DNA of 59,350 nt from Pirellulales bacterium (GCA_020847515.1 JADLBW010000096.1:1-59350); one strand, 5' to 3'. Numbered from the stretch's first letter, positions 43,155-53,207 are shown. Translations and numbers: made by a program. The notes: generated from the letters alone by a model not told the origin.

Positions 43155-45479
43155 ATGGCAACCATCGCTGAAACGCAGGACACTCCTTGCTATCGAAATG
43201 CCGAGGCGCCAATCCCCCAGCGGGTTGCGGATCTGCTGGCGAGGATGACCCTCGAGGAGAAGGCGGCCCAGATGATCTGCATCTGGCGGCACAAGGAAGA
43301 TATGCTGCTCGATCAGGCCGGTGGCTTCGACGCCGATAAGGCCCGGCGGCACTTCGCCCACGGAAACGGCATCGGCCAGATCGGCCGCATTAGCGACGCC
43401 GCGGGCGGAAGATCCGCGCGGGAAACGGCCGTATTGACCAACGCCATTCAGGAGTTCTTCATCCGACACTCGCGATTGAGAATACCGGTATTCTTTCACG
43501 AGGAGTGCCTGCACGGGCTCGCCGGCCCACAGGCGACGAGCTTTCCCCAGCCCATTGGACTGGCCGCCACGTTCGATCCGGATCTCGTGCGCCGTCTGTA
43601 CGCGGCAATCGCTAGCGAAGCCCGTTCCCGCGGCATCCACCAGGCGCTGACGCCGGTAGTGGACGTGGCCCGCGACCCGCGCTGGGGCCGCGTCGAAGAG
43701 ACTTTTGGCGAAGATCCGTATCTGGTGAGCCGAATGGGCACGGCCGCCGTTGCCGGGTTTCAGGGCGACCGGCACTTTGAGGGCAAATCGAATTTGGTGG
43801 CGACGCTCAAGCACTTTGCCGCCCATGGGCAGCCGGAGTCGGGCAACAACTGCGCCCCGGCGAACGTCTCGGAGCGGGTGTTGCGAGAGACGTTTCTGTA
43901 CCCGTTTCAGGAGGCGATCCAGCAGGCTGGCGCCTTGGCCGTAATGGCGTCGTACAACGAGATTGACGGAGTGCCGTCGCATGCCAACGAGCGGTTGTTG
44001 CGGCGCGTGCTGCGCGACGAGTGGGGTTTCACAGGGCCGGTCGTGTCCGACTACTATGCCATTCGTGAGCTTGCCGAGCGGCCCGAACTGTATGGACACC
44101 ATGTCGCCGTGGACGGTAAGGAAGCGGCGCTCATGGCCGTCCGCGCTGGAGTTAGCATGGAATTGCCCGAGCCGGACTGTTACCTGCATCTGACGCAGCT
44201 TGTTCGCGAGGGCCTGCTGTCCGAAACGGACTTGGATGAGCTCGTAACGCCGCTGTTGGCGCTGAAGTTCGACCTGGGGTTGTTCGAGGACCCGTATGTC
44301 AATCCAGACCGAGCGGAGCAGATTGCCGAGCACGACGAGCACCGGAAGTTGGCTCTCGAGGCCGCGCGCAAGACGATCACGCTGCTAAAGAACGACGGCG
44401 CAGCGCCCTTGCGGCTCGATCGCATCAAGTCGATCGCGGTCATCGGCCCCAATGCGAATCGGGAGCTGTTAGGCGGCTACAGCGGCCGGCCGACGCGTCG
44501 ATCGACGGTGCTCGAAGGAATACGTCAGCGGGTCGGCGGGGCGGCGGAGCTGCTGTATCACGAAGGCTGCCAGATCACCATCGGCGGATCCTGGTGGCAA
44601 GACGAAGTCGTCCCGGGCGATCCGATTAAAGACCGCGCCATGATCGCCGAGGCGGTCGAGATTGCCCGGCAGGCCGACGTGGTCGTTCTCGCCCTGGGCG
44701 ACAACGAGCAGACGTCCCGCGAAGCCTGGGCGCTGAACCACTTGGGCGACCGTGCGAGCCTGAACATGGTTGGCCTGCAGGACGAACTGGTTGACGCCGC
44801 TGCCGCGACCGGCAAGCCGATGGTCGGGCTGGTCTTCGGCGGGCGGCCGCTCTCGATTGGCAATCTGGCCAGCAAGGCGTCGGCCGTTTTTCAATGCTGG
44901 TACCTCGGCCAGGAAACGGGCCAGGCCGTCGCCGAAGTCCTGTTCGGCGACGTCAATCCGAGCGGAAAGCTGCCGATCACCTTTCCGCGCTCTGTGGGTC
45001 ACCTGCCGGCGTACTACAACCACAAGCCGTCCGCGCGACGGGGCTATTTGTTCGACGACGCCTCTCCGCTATTCCCGTTTGGATTTGGACTGAGCTATAC
45101 GGAATTCAATTTCAGTGTGCCGAGGCTGGAGCAGGACCGCATCGCCCTCGGCGAATCGACGCGCGCGTTCGTCGACGTTGCCAACATTGGCAATCGCCCG
45201 GGCGAGGCGGTCGTCCAACTCTACATTCGCGACCTGGTCAGCTCGGTGACCCGGCCGGTGAAGGAGCTGAAGGGTTTTGAGCGAATCGCTCTTGAGCCTG
45301 GCGAAACGGGCTCTGTTGCGTTCGACATCAGCCCGGACCGACTGGCATTCTGGAACGTCGACATGCGCTACGTCGTTGAGCCGGGCGACTTTGCCGTCAT
45401 GACGGGGCCTGACTCCGCCAATCTGCAAACCGTTACGCTTCACGTCGACGATCGAGGCGCACATGGCGCCTTCAACTAG
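43155..45479 (+). CDS. GH3 glycosidase (probable beta-xylosidase or beta-glucosidase)
   Basis: This is a 774-residue enzyme. The N-terminal TIM barrel shows VDVARDPRWGRVEETFGEDPY, LKHFAAHG, RETFLYPFQ and nucleophile Asp299 in VVSDYYAI. The alpha/beta sandwich includes NDGAAPLRL, VIGPNANRELLGGYSG and VVVLALGDNEQTS. A C-terminal fibronectin III-like domain follows (PFGFGLSYTEFNF, VVQLYIRDLVSSVTRPVKEL). No signal peptide is visible (MATIAETQDT), so it probably works in the cytoplasm on sugars brought in by the symporter. AGGA precedes the ATG. Locus context favours xylosidase activity. Confidence 0.93.
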   Translation: MATIAETQDTPCYRNAEAPIPQRVADLLARMTLEEKAAQMICIWRHKEDMLLDQAGGFDADKARRHFAHGNGIGQIGRISDAAGGRSARETAVLTNAIQEFFIRHSRLRIPVFFHEECLHGLAGPQATSFPQPIGLAATFDPDLVRRLYAAIASEARSRGIHQALTPVVDVARDPRWGRVEETFGEDPYLVSRMGTAAVAGFQGDRHFEGKSNLVATLKHFAAHGQPESGNNCAPANVSERVLRETFLYPFQEAIQQAGALAVMASYNEIDGVPSHANERLLRRVLRDEWGFTGPVVSDYYAIRELAERPELYGHHVAVDGKEAALMAVRAGVSMELPEPDCYLHLTQLVREGLLSETDLDELVTPLLALKFDLGLFEDPYVNPDRAEQIAEHDEHRKLALEAARKTITLLKNDGAAPLRLDRIKSIAVIGPNANRELLGGYSGRPTRRSTVLEGIRQRVGGAAELLYHEGCQITIGGSWWQDEVVPGDPIKDRAMIAEAVEIARQADVVVLALGDNEQTSREAWALNHLGDRASLNMVGLQDELVDAAAATGKPMVGLVFGGRPLSIGNLASKASAVFQCWYLGQETGQAVAEVLFGDVNPSGKLPITFPRSVGHLPAYYNHKPSARRGYLFDDASPLFPFGFGLSYTEFNFSVPRLEQDRIALGESTRAFVDVANIGNRPGEAVVQLYIRDLVSSVTRPVKELKGFERIALEPGETGSVAFDISPDRLAFWNVDMRYVVEPGDFAVMTGPDSANLQTVTLHVDDRGAHGAFN

Positions 45480-45487
45480 CGAGCCGA

Positions 45488-48244
45488 TCAATCGACGCCG
45501 TCATCATCCGCGTCCGCTTCAATCGCGGTGACGGCCCACTCGGGATAAGGGGTTTGCGTTCCCTTCATCGATCGCCAAAGAATGCGGTTCAGAACATCCT
45601 CGGGCGCCTTATCGAGCTGCCGGAAATTCAGTTGTGACGAAACCACGGCGTCGTCTCGCAGCACAGCGTCGCCGATCTCGTTCGGATCGGGGTTGTACTC
45701 GTCCAGGGGGACGGCCGCCGGCGCCGCTTTGTACGGGGCAAAGTCGGCCTGGTCGGCGAAGCAATCGAACATGGGCGTGGCGCTGGCATCGAACTGATTC
45801 ATCGGCGGAAGACCAAGTATCTGCTCGATCGTGCGCAGGATGCTGGTAGTGTTGTACTGCGTGCTGACGACGGCGCCGCGCTTCGCATACGGGCTAGCGC
45901 AGAAGACGACGGTGCGGTAGCCGCTCACGTGATCCCAGCCGGCTTGCGGATCGTCCTCAATGACGAAAACGGCCATCTCTTTCCAAAACTGAGAGCGGCT
46001 CAACCCTTCGAGCACCCGCCCCAGCGCCAGATCGTTGTCGGCCACGCACGCTTGAGGCGTGGGAAAGCCCGCGCTGGTTCCGGCGCCGTGGTCGTTGAAC
46101 AGGCACAAGATGACCAGTTCCGGGAATTCGCCTTTCTTCTCGAAATCCTGCAGTTCTTTAAGCACGTAATCAGCGCGCAGTTGATCGGGCGCCGCCATGT
46201 TCCACCCCGGAAAGTCGGCGGGAGAAAACGGGCGGATCGTCTCGATCGAAGGATAGAAGTCAAAGACCAGTTCGCTCGCGCGGCCATCTCTCCACGCCTG
46301 GTAGCACTCGGCCGGCGTGGGCGAGTCGCTGCGCCCCGCGTCCCGCCATCGCACCGAGCGGGAACCGGGCGCCATGAATTCGCCGTAATTGCGAATCGTC
46401 TTGTTGTGCCTGAGGGCGTTATCCCAGATGAACCCGGCGGGCGAGTAAGCGAGCGCATCGTCGTCGACGCCGCCAAAACCATCGGGATAGCTGCGGGCAA
46501 ATCCGGCGAAACTCTTTTCCATGTAATCGGTGCTGTAGGCCGACGTGCTCCACTGATGCCCGTCGGCGCTGAGGATGCCCGCACAGTAGGCGTTGTCGAG
46601 CAGGACGAAATCGCGTGCGATCTGATGATGGTTGGGGGTCGTGCGTTCGCCAAAAACGCACAGCGACGGGTCGCCGTTGCCTTGCGGCATGTCCCCCAGG
46701 ACCTGATCGTAGGTGCGGTTTTCCTTAATGATGTAGACAACGTGCTTGATGAGGCTTGGTTCGCCGATTCGCTGCGGTATGGCCCGCGGCGGCTGATCGT
46801 TGCGGGCAGGCAGCAGCGCTTCGGCAATTCGCGGTCGGCGGAGATTCGCATCCACCACTGCCGAAGCTGCGGCCAGGTCGGCCTCGGCAGGAATCGGAAC
46901 GATCGAGAGAGAGCCAAAGTATTGATGTGAATTGAAGCCGACGGCGTCAGGCGACTCGGCAGAGGGGGGCCTTTCGGGACTCTTGGCCAAGCCTTTGATG
47001 TTGGCGGCGATAAGGTTCAAGCGCGCCGCGTCTAGCGCTAGCGCTCCCGGATACCAGCCAACAGGAATCAGGCCCCTTAGCGACGATTCCTTGGGGTCAG
47101 CGGCGACGAATTGAAAGCAGGCGATCGCGTTCTGGGCGCCGTTAGCCGCGTACAGGCCTTCACCCGTTGGATGAAACGCCACGGCATTTGGGGAAGCTCC
47201 CAGCAGGTCCGATGGTTGGGGCTTCGCCCAGAGCGTAGCGACGACCGAGTCGGTAGCCGTCGAGATTACGCTGAGCGTGTCGCTGCCGGCGTTGGCACAG
47301 ACGACGTAGCGCCCGTCGGGCGACGCTGCCAGACCGCAGGCATGCAAACCGGTGACGACCTCGGTCACCGGCTTGCCTTGCTCCAAGTCGATGATGCTGA
47401 CCGATCCCTCGCTGGCGACGCGGCGCACCGGATCGACCCGCACGACCGTGCCTCGGCCTGCGGGGCCGCGGACGTCGCCCTCGGCAACTCGCCGTCCTCC
47501 CCAATTGCTGACATACGCCTTGCTGCCGGCAAGCACCACGTCGTAGGGCGCCACGCCCACAGCAAACTCGCGCAGCAGCTCGCCGCTAGATGAATCCAGC
47601 TCCAGAAGCCGGTTGGAGAGATTCCCGCAGACGTACAATCGCGTGCCATCGAGCGAGAGGCCCAGACCGCTCGGTATTTCGGCTTCGCGGCGAGGCGCAT
47701 TGGCCGCCGGCAGCGGAAGCGAATGCGACGAACTGACGTTGCCGTCGGGGCTTACCGCGAACGTCTTAATCGACCCTTGCACATTGCTCAGATAGAGGCG
47801 ATCGCCCTGGGGCGAAAACAGCAGGCCGGTATAGCTGATTTGAGGGTCCTGGTCGGGGCTCAGAATCTGCTCCGGCACGTCCCCTGCCGCTGCGGTCAGA
47901 TCGTCTTCAGCCGGCAGCTCGACGCGCTGGCGGACATTCCCGTTGGCGGGGTCCAGGATGACGACCTGGCTGGTCTTTCCTGAGACGGCAAGCAACTCGC
48001 CGTTGGGCGACAGCACAGCGGCAAGCGGACGCATCCCGGGCAGGTCCACCTGAAGGCCCGCTGGAGTCAAGACCTGATTGACCGGCGTTACTATCTGGCC
48101 GGAGGCGGTTCGACCGACGCGCTGCTCGTCTGAGCTGGGCGATGCTCCCTGCCCGTTCAGCGTACCGGCAAGCTGCGCGGCCGCCAGCAGCGGCAGTACG
48201 ACGCAGCGAAAATGCTGCTGGATCGGCGCGGAGATGCGATTCAT
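45488..48244 (-). CDS. exported beta-propeller plus phosphoesterase (phospholipase C/acid phosphatase-like)
   Basis: The 918-residue precursor has a signal peptide (CVVLPLLAAAQLAGTLNGQG). Residues ~60-450 form a YVTN-like beta-propeller (LLAVSGKTSQVVILDPANG, DRLYLSNVQGSIKTF, GRYVVCANAGSDTLSVIS). The C-terminal half has the family signature VYIIKENRTYDQVLGDMP and later LFNDHGAGTS, AVFVIEDDPQAGWDHVSGYR and FCASPYAKRG, as in bacterial non-specific phospholipase C/acid phosphatases. It ends 8 bp from the convergent GH3 gene. It is probably exported to release phosphate or head groups from phosphodiesters. The propeller/phosphatase fusion may sense its substrate. Confidence 0.88.
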   Translation of the reverse strand: MNRISAPIQQHFRCVVLPLLAAAQLAGTLNGQGASPSSDEQRVGRTASGQIVTPVNQVLTPAGLQVDLPGMRPLAAVLSPNGELLAVSGKTSQVVILDPANGNVRQRVELPAEDDLTAAAGDVPEQILSPDQDPQISYTGLLFSPQGDRLYLSNVQGSIKTFAVSPDGNVSSSHSLPLPAANAPRREAEIPSGLGLSLDGTRLYVCGNLSNRLLELDSSSGELLREFAVGVAPYDVVLAGSKAYVSNWGGRRVAEGDVRGPAGRGTVVRVDPVRRVASEGSVSIIDLEQGKPVTEVVTGLHACGLAASPDGRYVVCANAGSDTLSVISTATDSVVATLWAKPQPSDLLGASPNAVAFHPTGEGLYAANGAQNAIACFQFVAADPKESSLRGLIPVGWYPGALALDAARLNLIAANIKGLAKSPERPPSAESPDAVGFNSHQYFGSLSIVPIPAEADLAAASAVVDANLRRPRIAEALLPARNDQPPRAIPQRIGEPSLIKHVVYIIKENRTYDQVLGDMPQGNGDPSLCVFGERTTPNHHQIARDFVLLDNAYCAGILSADGHQWSTSAYSTDYMEKSFAGFARSYPDGFGGVDDDALAYSPAGFIWDNALRHNKTIRNYGEFMAPGSRSVRWRDAGRSDSPTPAECYQAWRDGRASELVFDFYPSIETIRPFSPADFPGWNMAAPDQLRADYVLKELQDFEKKGEFPELVILCLFNDHGAGTSAGFPTPQACVADNDLALGRVLEGLSRSQFWKEMAVFVIEDDPQAGWDHVSGYRTVVFCASPYAKRGAVVSTQYNTTSILRTIEQILGLPPMNQFDASATPMFDCFADQADFAPYKAAPAAVPLDEYNPDPNEIGDAVLRDDAVVSSQLNFRQLDKAPEDVLNRILWRSMKGTQTPYPEWAVTAIEADADDDGVD

Positions 48245-48364
48245 TTGGAGCGGGCTCGGTCGTGAGAAGCCGAATGACTATTGGACTTGAAGTCGTCCGC
48301 CGACTCGCACGGCAGTTCCTCGATCCCGTGGGAAGCGGACGCGCTTTGGCAGCACGGGACGGTC

Positions 48365-49597
48365 TCAATGTCCCAGGTCGTAATAGGTCTCGTAGTAGTG
48401 CTGGGCCGTGCGGCGAGCCGTTTCCCAGTCCCATTTTTCCTGTAGGAACCGGTCCGGACTGAGGCTTTTGACGTACGGGGACGGATCGCTTTCGAGAATG
48501 GATTCGACGACATGCCTACCGATGCCCGCGGAGCCGGAAACGCCGTGCGCATTGCAGCCGCCCGCCATGACGAAACCCTTCACCTGCTGAGTGGGGCCGA
48601 CGATAAAGCGGCCGTCGGGCGTGAAGGTAGGCCAGCCCTTGAAGACGCTGCGAATGCCGAGTTGCTCGACCTGCGGCATTTCGGGGGACAGCTTTTCGGC
48701 AAACCACGCCAGCACGTCCCAGTCGGGGTTGATCTGCGGCGGTTTTTGCGGCAGCGCATAGCCGCGCGGGTCGGTCGACATCGCGTTGCGCTCCCAACCG
48801 CCGCACAAGAGCGAATTGACTTCGGCCCGCAAATAGAGCGTTGAATCGGGAATCCGTATCACCGGCAACTGGGGCTCGAGGCCGTCGGCGTGAACCGTGA
48901 CAAAGTACTCGTGCCGCACGGGAACGATCGGCAGCTCGATTCCCACGCTGCGAGCGATATGATACGCGTGAGCCCCGGCGGCGTTGACCACCATCTCGCA
49001 TTCGATGGTTCCCTGATCGGTGACCACGCCCCGAACGCGGCCCTCCTTGACGACGATGCTGCGAGCCGCCTGATTGGTGTGGAACCGCGCGCCAAGCCGT
49101 CGCGCATGGGCGACGTAGGCCATCGTCAAATCGGAGGGCTGCAGATATCCATCGCTGGGGCACCACAGCACGGCCCGGACGCGATCGAAGGCGAGCATCG
49201 GCCACATTTGGCGGGCAGCGGCGCAATCGATAAAGTCCGCCTGCAGTTGGGCGGCGTCGGCGACGGCCTTCATCTGCTTGAACTCGGCGACCCGCTCGTC
49301 ACACAGGGCCAGCCGCAGGGAACCGACCTGTCGCCAGCCGGGGTTTGCATGCTCGTCGCGTTGCAGTTGTGAGAAGGTCTCGACCGACCACATAGCCAGC
49401 TTGGTCCGCTGAAGGCTGTTGCGCACCTGGCCGACCAGGCCCGCCGCCTGAGGCGTGGTCTCGGCCGCGACCGTGGATTCCTTTTCCAAAAGGAGCACGT
49501 CGGTTTTACCCGCTTTGGCCAGACTATACGCGACGGCGCATCCGACGGCGCCGCCCCCGATGACGACGATCTCAGCACGTTGCGCAGCGCTACTCAT
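48365..49597 (-). CDS. FAD-dependent amine oxidoreductase (DAO family, sarcosine/dimethylglycine dehydrogenase-like)
   Basis: The N-terminal dinucleotide fold is EIVVIGGGAVGCAVAYSLAK near residues 9-28, followed by LLLEKES. The flavin-region sequence TPQAAGLVGQVR resembles dimethylglycine/sarcosine dehydrogenases. The body has RGVVTDQGTIECEMVVNAAG and the C-terminal FTPDGRFIVGPTQQ. At 410 residues it is a single DAO domain and lacks the GcvT-like folate-binding half found in animal dimethylglycine dehydrogenase, so a methyl carbon would leave as formaldehyde. AAGGTGA precedes the ATG at 49597. It lies 56 bp after the Rieske gene on the same strand, suggesting consecutive steps. Confidence 0.85.
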   Translation of the reverse strand: MSSAAQRAEIVVIGGGAVGCAVAYSLAKAGKTDVLLLEKESTVAAETTPQAAGLVGQVRNSLQRTKLAMWSVETFSQLQRDEHANPGWRQVGSLRLALCDERVAEFKQMKAVADAAQLQADFIDCAAARQMWPMLAFDRVRAVLWCPSDGYLQPSDLTMAYVAHARRLGARFHTNQAARSIVVKEGRVRGVVTDQGTIECEMVVNAAGAHAYHIARSVGIELPIVPVRHEYFVTVHADGLEPQLPVIRIPDSTLYLRAEVNSLLCGGWERNAMSTDPRGYALPQKPPQINPDWDVLAWFAEKLSPEMPQVEQLGIRSVFKGWPTFTPDGRFIVGPTQQVKGFVMAGGCNAHGVSGSAGIGRHVVESILESDPSPYVKSLSPDRFLQEKWDWETARRTAQHYYETYYDLGH

Positions 49598-49653
49598 AGA
49601 GCTCACCTTTGCTGACGGCCTTTGGCGTCGATCTTGCAGCCCGCCGCTGCTCG

Positions 49654-50982
49654 TCAATCCTGCTCGCCAAGGCGTTCGAGATACCAGCGTATGAAAGCGT
49701 CCACGTTATATTCCTTATACGTGGAGAACGGCCCAGGCAGGTACCGCGACGAGTTGACCCCTGTTTGCGCCTCGACGCACAAATCCCAATCTTGCTCGGA
49801 AGTCATTTGCCAGAAGGGCATGATGTCCTCTAGCTGGTAATCGCGACCTTCCACCGCGTCCTGATGCACCAGCCAGGTTACGCGAATGGCCGTTCCCTGC
49901 AGCCCTGAAGGCAGTAGCCGGGTGGTAACGGCATGGTCGCAACTGGAATGGTTCCACATATTCGGCAACGTGCGGATGCGCAGGGTGCCGACGTCGGCCT
50001 CGGCGTAATCGCCCATCAGGGGCGCGGCCTGGCGGCCGTCGAGCGTTTCGCTCACAAAGCCTTCCGCCAGAGGCGTACGATTCGCAGAAAACCAGCCGCT
50101 GGGGCCTGAGCCAGGGAACTTCGTCATGCCGGTCTGAGTATGGCTGACCGCCAGACCAGCGGCGTCCCACTTCGCCTTGCTATGCTCAACCGCCTGCTCG
50201 ATCCGCCTATTAATGCGCTCGCTGGCGTCGTCGGCGTTGAAGTGATCGAAGTTCGCCTTGATGTATTGCGGGTGGTTGACGTTACAATGGTAACATTCGC
50301 GATTGTTCTCCCAGACGATTTTCCAATTCGCGGCGACCTCGTAATCGACGGTTTTCGCCACCTTGGCGCGCTCGAACCCTTGCGGACGCAGCAATGGTCC
50401 AATTGCGTCCGCCGCCACGTCGAAATCGACCGGCTGCTCAGCCAAAGAAACGAAGATCAGCCCCGCCAGCTCCCGCGCATGCGCTGAGAGCAGTCCGAAC
50501 CGGCTTTTGTCGAGATCCTCCTGCATACCCCGGCAGGAGAGAAGCGAACCGTCGCGGCCGTACGTCCATTGGTGATAGGGACAGACGAGCCTGCCGACTT
50601 TGCCCTCCGGTCGACTGCACATCCGCGTGCCGCGATGCCGGCAAACGTTCCATAGGGCGTGGACCTGTCCGTCGTCGTCCCGGATGACAATCAGCGAGTC
50701 GTTGTCGACGGCGAAGGTGAAATAGTCGCCAGGCGCGGGAATCTCGCAACAGTGGCCGACGAAAAGCCATCCCCGCCGCCAGATGCGCCGCAACTCGGCG
50801 CGATAAACCAGTTGGTCGGAATAGAACAGTCCGGGCAGGCTGTAGCCGGGCTGCCTGAGCGCGATCAGCTTGCGCAGTTTTTCTTCGTCTTCAAGCTTCC
50901 GCGAACAGGATTCGCTTCCGAAGAGAGGCGTAGTCGCCATGGCCTGATCCTTGCTTGAATCAAACGCCGCGTTGCCGTTCAT
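49654..50982 (-). CDS. Rieske 2Fe-2S oxygenase, glycine betaine monooxygenase (GbcA)-like
   Basis: The 442-residue oxygenase component carries a Rieske cluster motif (NVCRHRGTRMC, then CPYHQWTYG near residues 115-145). Its mononuclear iron site is in WKIVWENNRECYHCNVNHPQ, with the two His typical of alpha-subunit ring-hydroxylating-type oxygenases that demethylate betaines. The N terminus (KLIALRQPGYSLPGLFYSD) also matches GbcA/stachydrine-demethylase-like proteins. Neighbouring FAD dehydrogenases, ETF and a Fae homologue support N-demethylation. No reductase partner is visible in the window. The substrate could be glycine betaine, proline betaine or another quaternary amine. Confidence 0.85.
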   Translation of the reverse strand: MNGNAAFDSSKDQAMATTPLFGSESCSRKLEDEEKLRKLIALRQPGYSLPGLFYSDQLVYRAELRRIWRRGWLFVGHCCEIPAPGDYFTFAVDNDSLIVIRDDDGQVHALWNVCRHRGTRMCSRPEGKVGRLVCPYHQWTYGRDGSLLSCRGMQEDLDKSRFGLLSAHARELAGLIFVSLAEQPVDFDVAADAIGPLLRPQGFERAKVAKTVDYEVAANWKIVWENNRECYHCNVNHPQYIKANFDHFNADDASERINRRIEQAVEHSKAKWDAAGLAVSHTQTGMTKFPGSGPSGWFSANRTPLAEGFVSETLDGRQAAPLMGDYAEADVGTLRIRTLPNMWNHSSCDHAVTTRLLPSGLQGTAIRVTWLVHQDAVEGRDYQLEDIMPFWQMTSEQDWDLCVEAQTGVNSSRYLPGPFSTYKEYNVDAFIRWYLERLGEQD

Positions 50983-51146
50983 TGTGAGCAGATTGGGGGG
51001 CGGTTTTCACCCCTGATTTTGCGCACCTGCCATGTAGAAACGCGCGCAGGGTCCTTTTATTGACCCCTCGCTCGTTCACAGTTAGGATGCGCTGGTCGCC
51101 GGCCCCTTTTCATTCCAGCGATGCTTGTCGCGAGCCCGTCCGCCTT

Positions 51147-53207
51147 ATGTCAGTCAAGCGTTCGCTGGTTAAGCTGCTGCTTTTGGGAGGCCTGCCATGG
51201 GCCGCCCTGGACGGAATCGCCGCCAAGGCTTGCGATACGTGCGGTTGCCGGGTCGACGGAGGGATCTGTGCACCGGGCGGCTCGTCCCAGGGGCATACGG
51301 CCCAGCCTGCTATCTTCAATTTGTCGTCGTACAAATCTGCCGGCGAGAGTCCCGAAGCGGCGAGCTCGGGGCAGGCCGCGGTGCAGGGGGCGGCGACAAG
51401 CTCCTTTAAGTTCGCCGTCGTCGGCGATACGCAGGGTTTGCAGTTCCTGCAGAAGTTGACGACGGACATGAACTCCCATAATCCGGCCTTGGTCCTCTAC
51501 CCGGGCGACCTGGTCGATAGCGGCAGCGTTTCGGCCTGGAACCAGTGGAAATCCTTGTCGTCGCACTTCATCGGCGGACCGACGATGCGGCTTCCGGTCC
51601 CCGGGAATCACGACCTGCCGGTCGGCGGGGATGTGCAGTGGCAGCAGAGTTTTAGTTGGCTGCCGAACAGCCCGGTGATCGGGGGCGTGAAGGGAATCGA
51701 CAAGATGGACTACTTCGTCGATTACCAGAACACGCGATTCATTTCTATCACCACCGACTCGCAGGCCAACGGCGCCGGCGGTCCTCCGGCGGCGCAGCAG
51801 TGGCTCACCAATCTGCTGAACGACTCGTCGACGCAATCGAAGGATCATGTATTCGTCTATTCGCATCATCCGATCACGTTTAATAATTACGACGGAACCG
51901 GCGGCACGGCGGGACCCTGGTGGCAGTCGATGGCGCAGTCGGGCGTCGTCGATTCAGTGTTCGTAGGCCATTGGCATCAGTATCAGCCCAGCCAGCCTGA
52001 CCCCTACCACGACATGTGGGAAACGATCGCGGGCACGGGCAATACGGGGTTTTCGGGCCATAGTTGGCAGAACCGCATCGGCTTCACGCTCGTCGAAATC
52101 GACGGGCCGCGGGTCGTTTCCCGCTTCTACGGCGATGCCGACAATGACGGCGACTACGACGACGTGCTCGACGAGTTCGTCATGAGCGATTCGGCGCCGC
52201 GACCCACCGGGGTTGTGGCCTATTACGGATTTCAGGACGGCATGCGAAACGTCGACGCTGCGCCCGGTCCGCTCGGCAAGGGAAACACCGGGGCGTACGT
52301 CGGCGACGCCAAAACCGTCGCCGGTTCCGTAAACGGGCCGGCTCTTTCGCTGGACGGGGTCGGCGATTACGCCTACGGCGCGGGGATCGGCGACTACAAC
52401 CTTGCGGTACTTCGCGATCTGACGATTTCGATTCGGGCCAATTTCGACGTGCTGTCGGCAGGCGCCGACGGCAATACGCTCGTCTCGCACACAGCCACCG
52501 TCGCAGGCTATACCGACCGCGAAGAGGCCGTCAACCAGCCGTACAACTTGCGCATTCGCGGAGACCGCAAACTTCAGTTCTTTTGGGAGCGAGACGACAA
52601 CGTCAAGGAGATCTTTACTTCTACGCTGGCGGCCGACGTCGACGCCGGCCAGTGGCATGAATACCGCGTCACGCGCGACGCCGCCAGCGGCGAGGTTGCC
52701 TTTTATATCGACGGCGTTCAACTGGGCGATACGCTCACCTTCGATCCGCTGACCCGGTTGCCGACAGGCGGGGCCCAAGGCACGCTGCAGATCGGCATCA
52801 ATTACAATCGCGACTCGGCGCAGAAGTGGACCGGCGGTTTCGACGGGCTGCTGGACGAGCTGGTCATCTGGAACGAGGTGAACCGGGATCCATTCGTGCC
52901 GCCTGATTTGCCGTGCGACCTGTTCGCCGATCTGAATGCCGATTGCGCGCTAACCGTCGCCGACTGGACGATTCTGCGGACCTGGCAGCACGCCAGCATG
53001 GCGGGGTTGACGCTGGCAGAGGCGGCGGCGCGAGGCGACCTCAATGGAGATCTTCGTAACGATCACGAGGATTTCGTGCTGTTCAAGTCGGCGTACGAAT
53101 CGACCTACGGGGCCGGCTCGTTCGAGGCGCTGCTCTCTGTGCCGGAACCAAGCGCCTGGGCGTTAATCGCCGCGGCGTCGGCGTTGTTTCTCTTTCGAAG
53201 GCCTTGA
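51147..53207 (+). CDS. exported calcineurin-like metallophosphoesterase with LamG, dockerin-like and PEP-CTERM regions
   Basis: The ATG at 51147 gives 686 residues with a signal peptide (LVKLLLLGGLPWAALDGIAA) followed by a Cys-rich patch (KACDTCGCRVDGG). The metallophosphoesterase domain has the full metal set: VVGDTQ, YPGDLVDSG, PVPGNHD, VYSHHPI and VGHWHQYQ. A LamG/concanavalin-like domain follows at ~375-590. Dockerin-like repeats come next (DLNADCALTVADWTIL, DLNGDLRNDHEDFVLF), then the PEP-CTERM tail SVPEPSAWALIAAASALFLF with RR. It is probably surface-attached, with a role in phosphodiester or phosphomonoester cleavage. The start lacks a strong ribosome site; an ATG at 51087 is possible. 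Confidence 0.88.
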   Translation: MSVKRSLVKLLLLGGLPWAALDGIAAKACDTCGCRVDGGICAPGGSSQGHTAQPAIFNLSSYKSAGESPEAASSGQAAVQGAATSSFKFAVVGDTQGLQFLQKLTTDMNSHNPALVLYPGDLVDSGSVSAWNQWKSLSSHFIGGPTMRLPVPGNHDLPVGGDVQWQQSFSWLPNSPVIGGVKGIDKMDYFVDYQNTRFISITTDSQANGAGGPPAAQQWLTNLLNDSSTQSKDHVFVYSHHPITFNNYDGTGGTAGPWWQSMAQSGVVDSVFVGHWHQYQPSQPDPYHDMWETIAGTGNTGFSGHSWQNRIGFTLVEIDGPRVVSRFYGDADNDGDYDDVLDEFVMSDSAPRPTGVVAYYGFQDGMRNVDAAPGPLGKGNTGAYVGDAKTVAGSVNGPALSLDGVGDYAYGAGIGDYNLAVLRDLTISIRANFDVLSAGADGNTLVSHTATVAGYTDREEAVNQPYNLRIRGDRKLQFFWERDDNVKEIFTSTLAADVDAGQWHEYRVTRDAASGEVAFYIDGVQLGDTLTFDPLTRLPTGGAQGTLQIGINYNRDSAQKWTGGFDGLLDELVIWNEVNRDPFVPPDLPCDLFADLNADCALTVADWTILRTWQHASMAGLTLAEAAARGDLNGDLRNDHEDFVLFKSAYESTYGAGSFEALLSVPEPSAWALIAAASALFLFRRP

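Noticed and set aside
43017-44342. About 440-codon minus-strand frame opposite the GH3 gene
   Set aside because: The plus strand has a full set of GH3 motifs including the SDY nucleophile; the antisense frame shows no domain.
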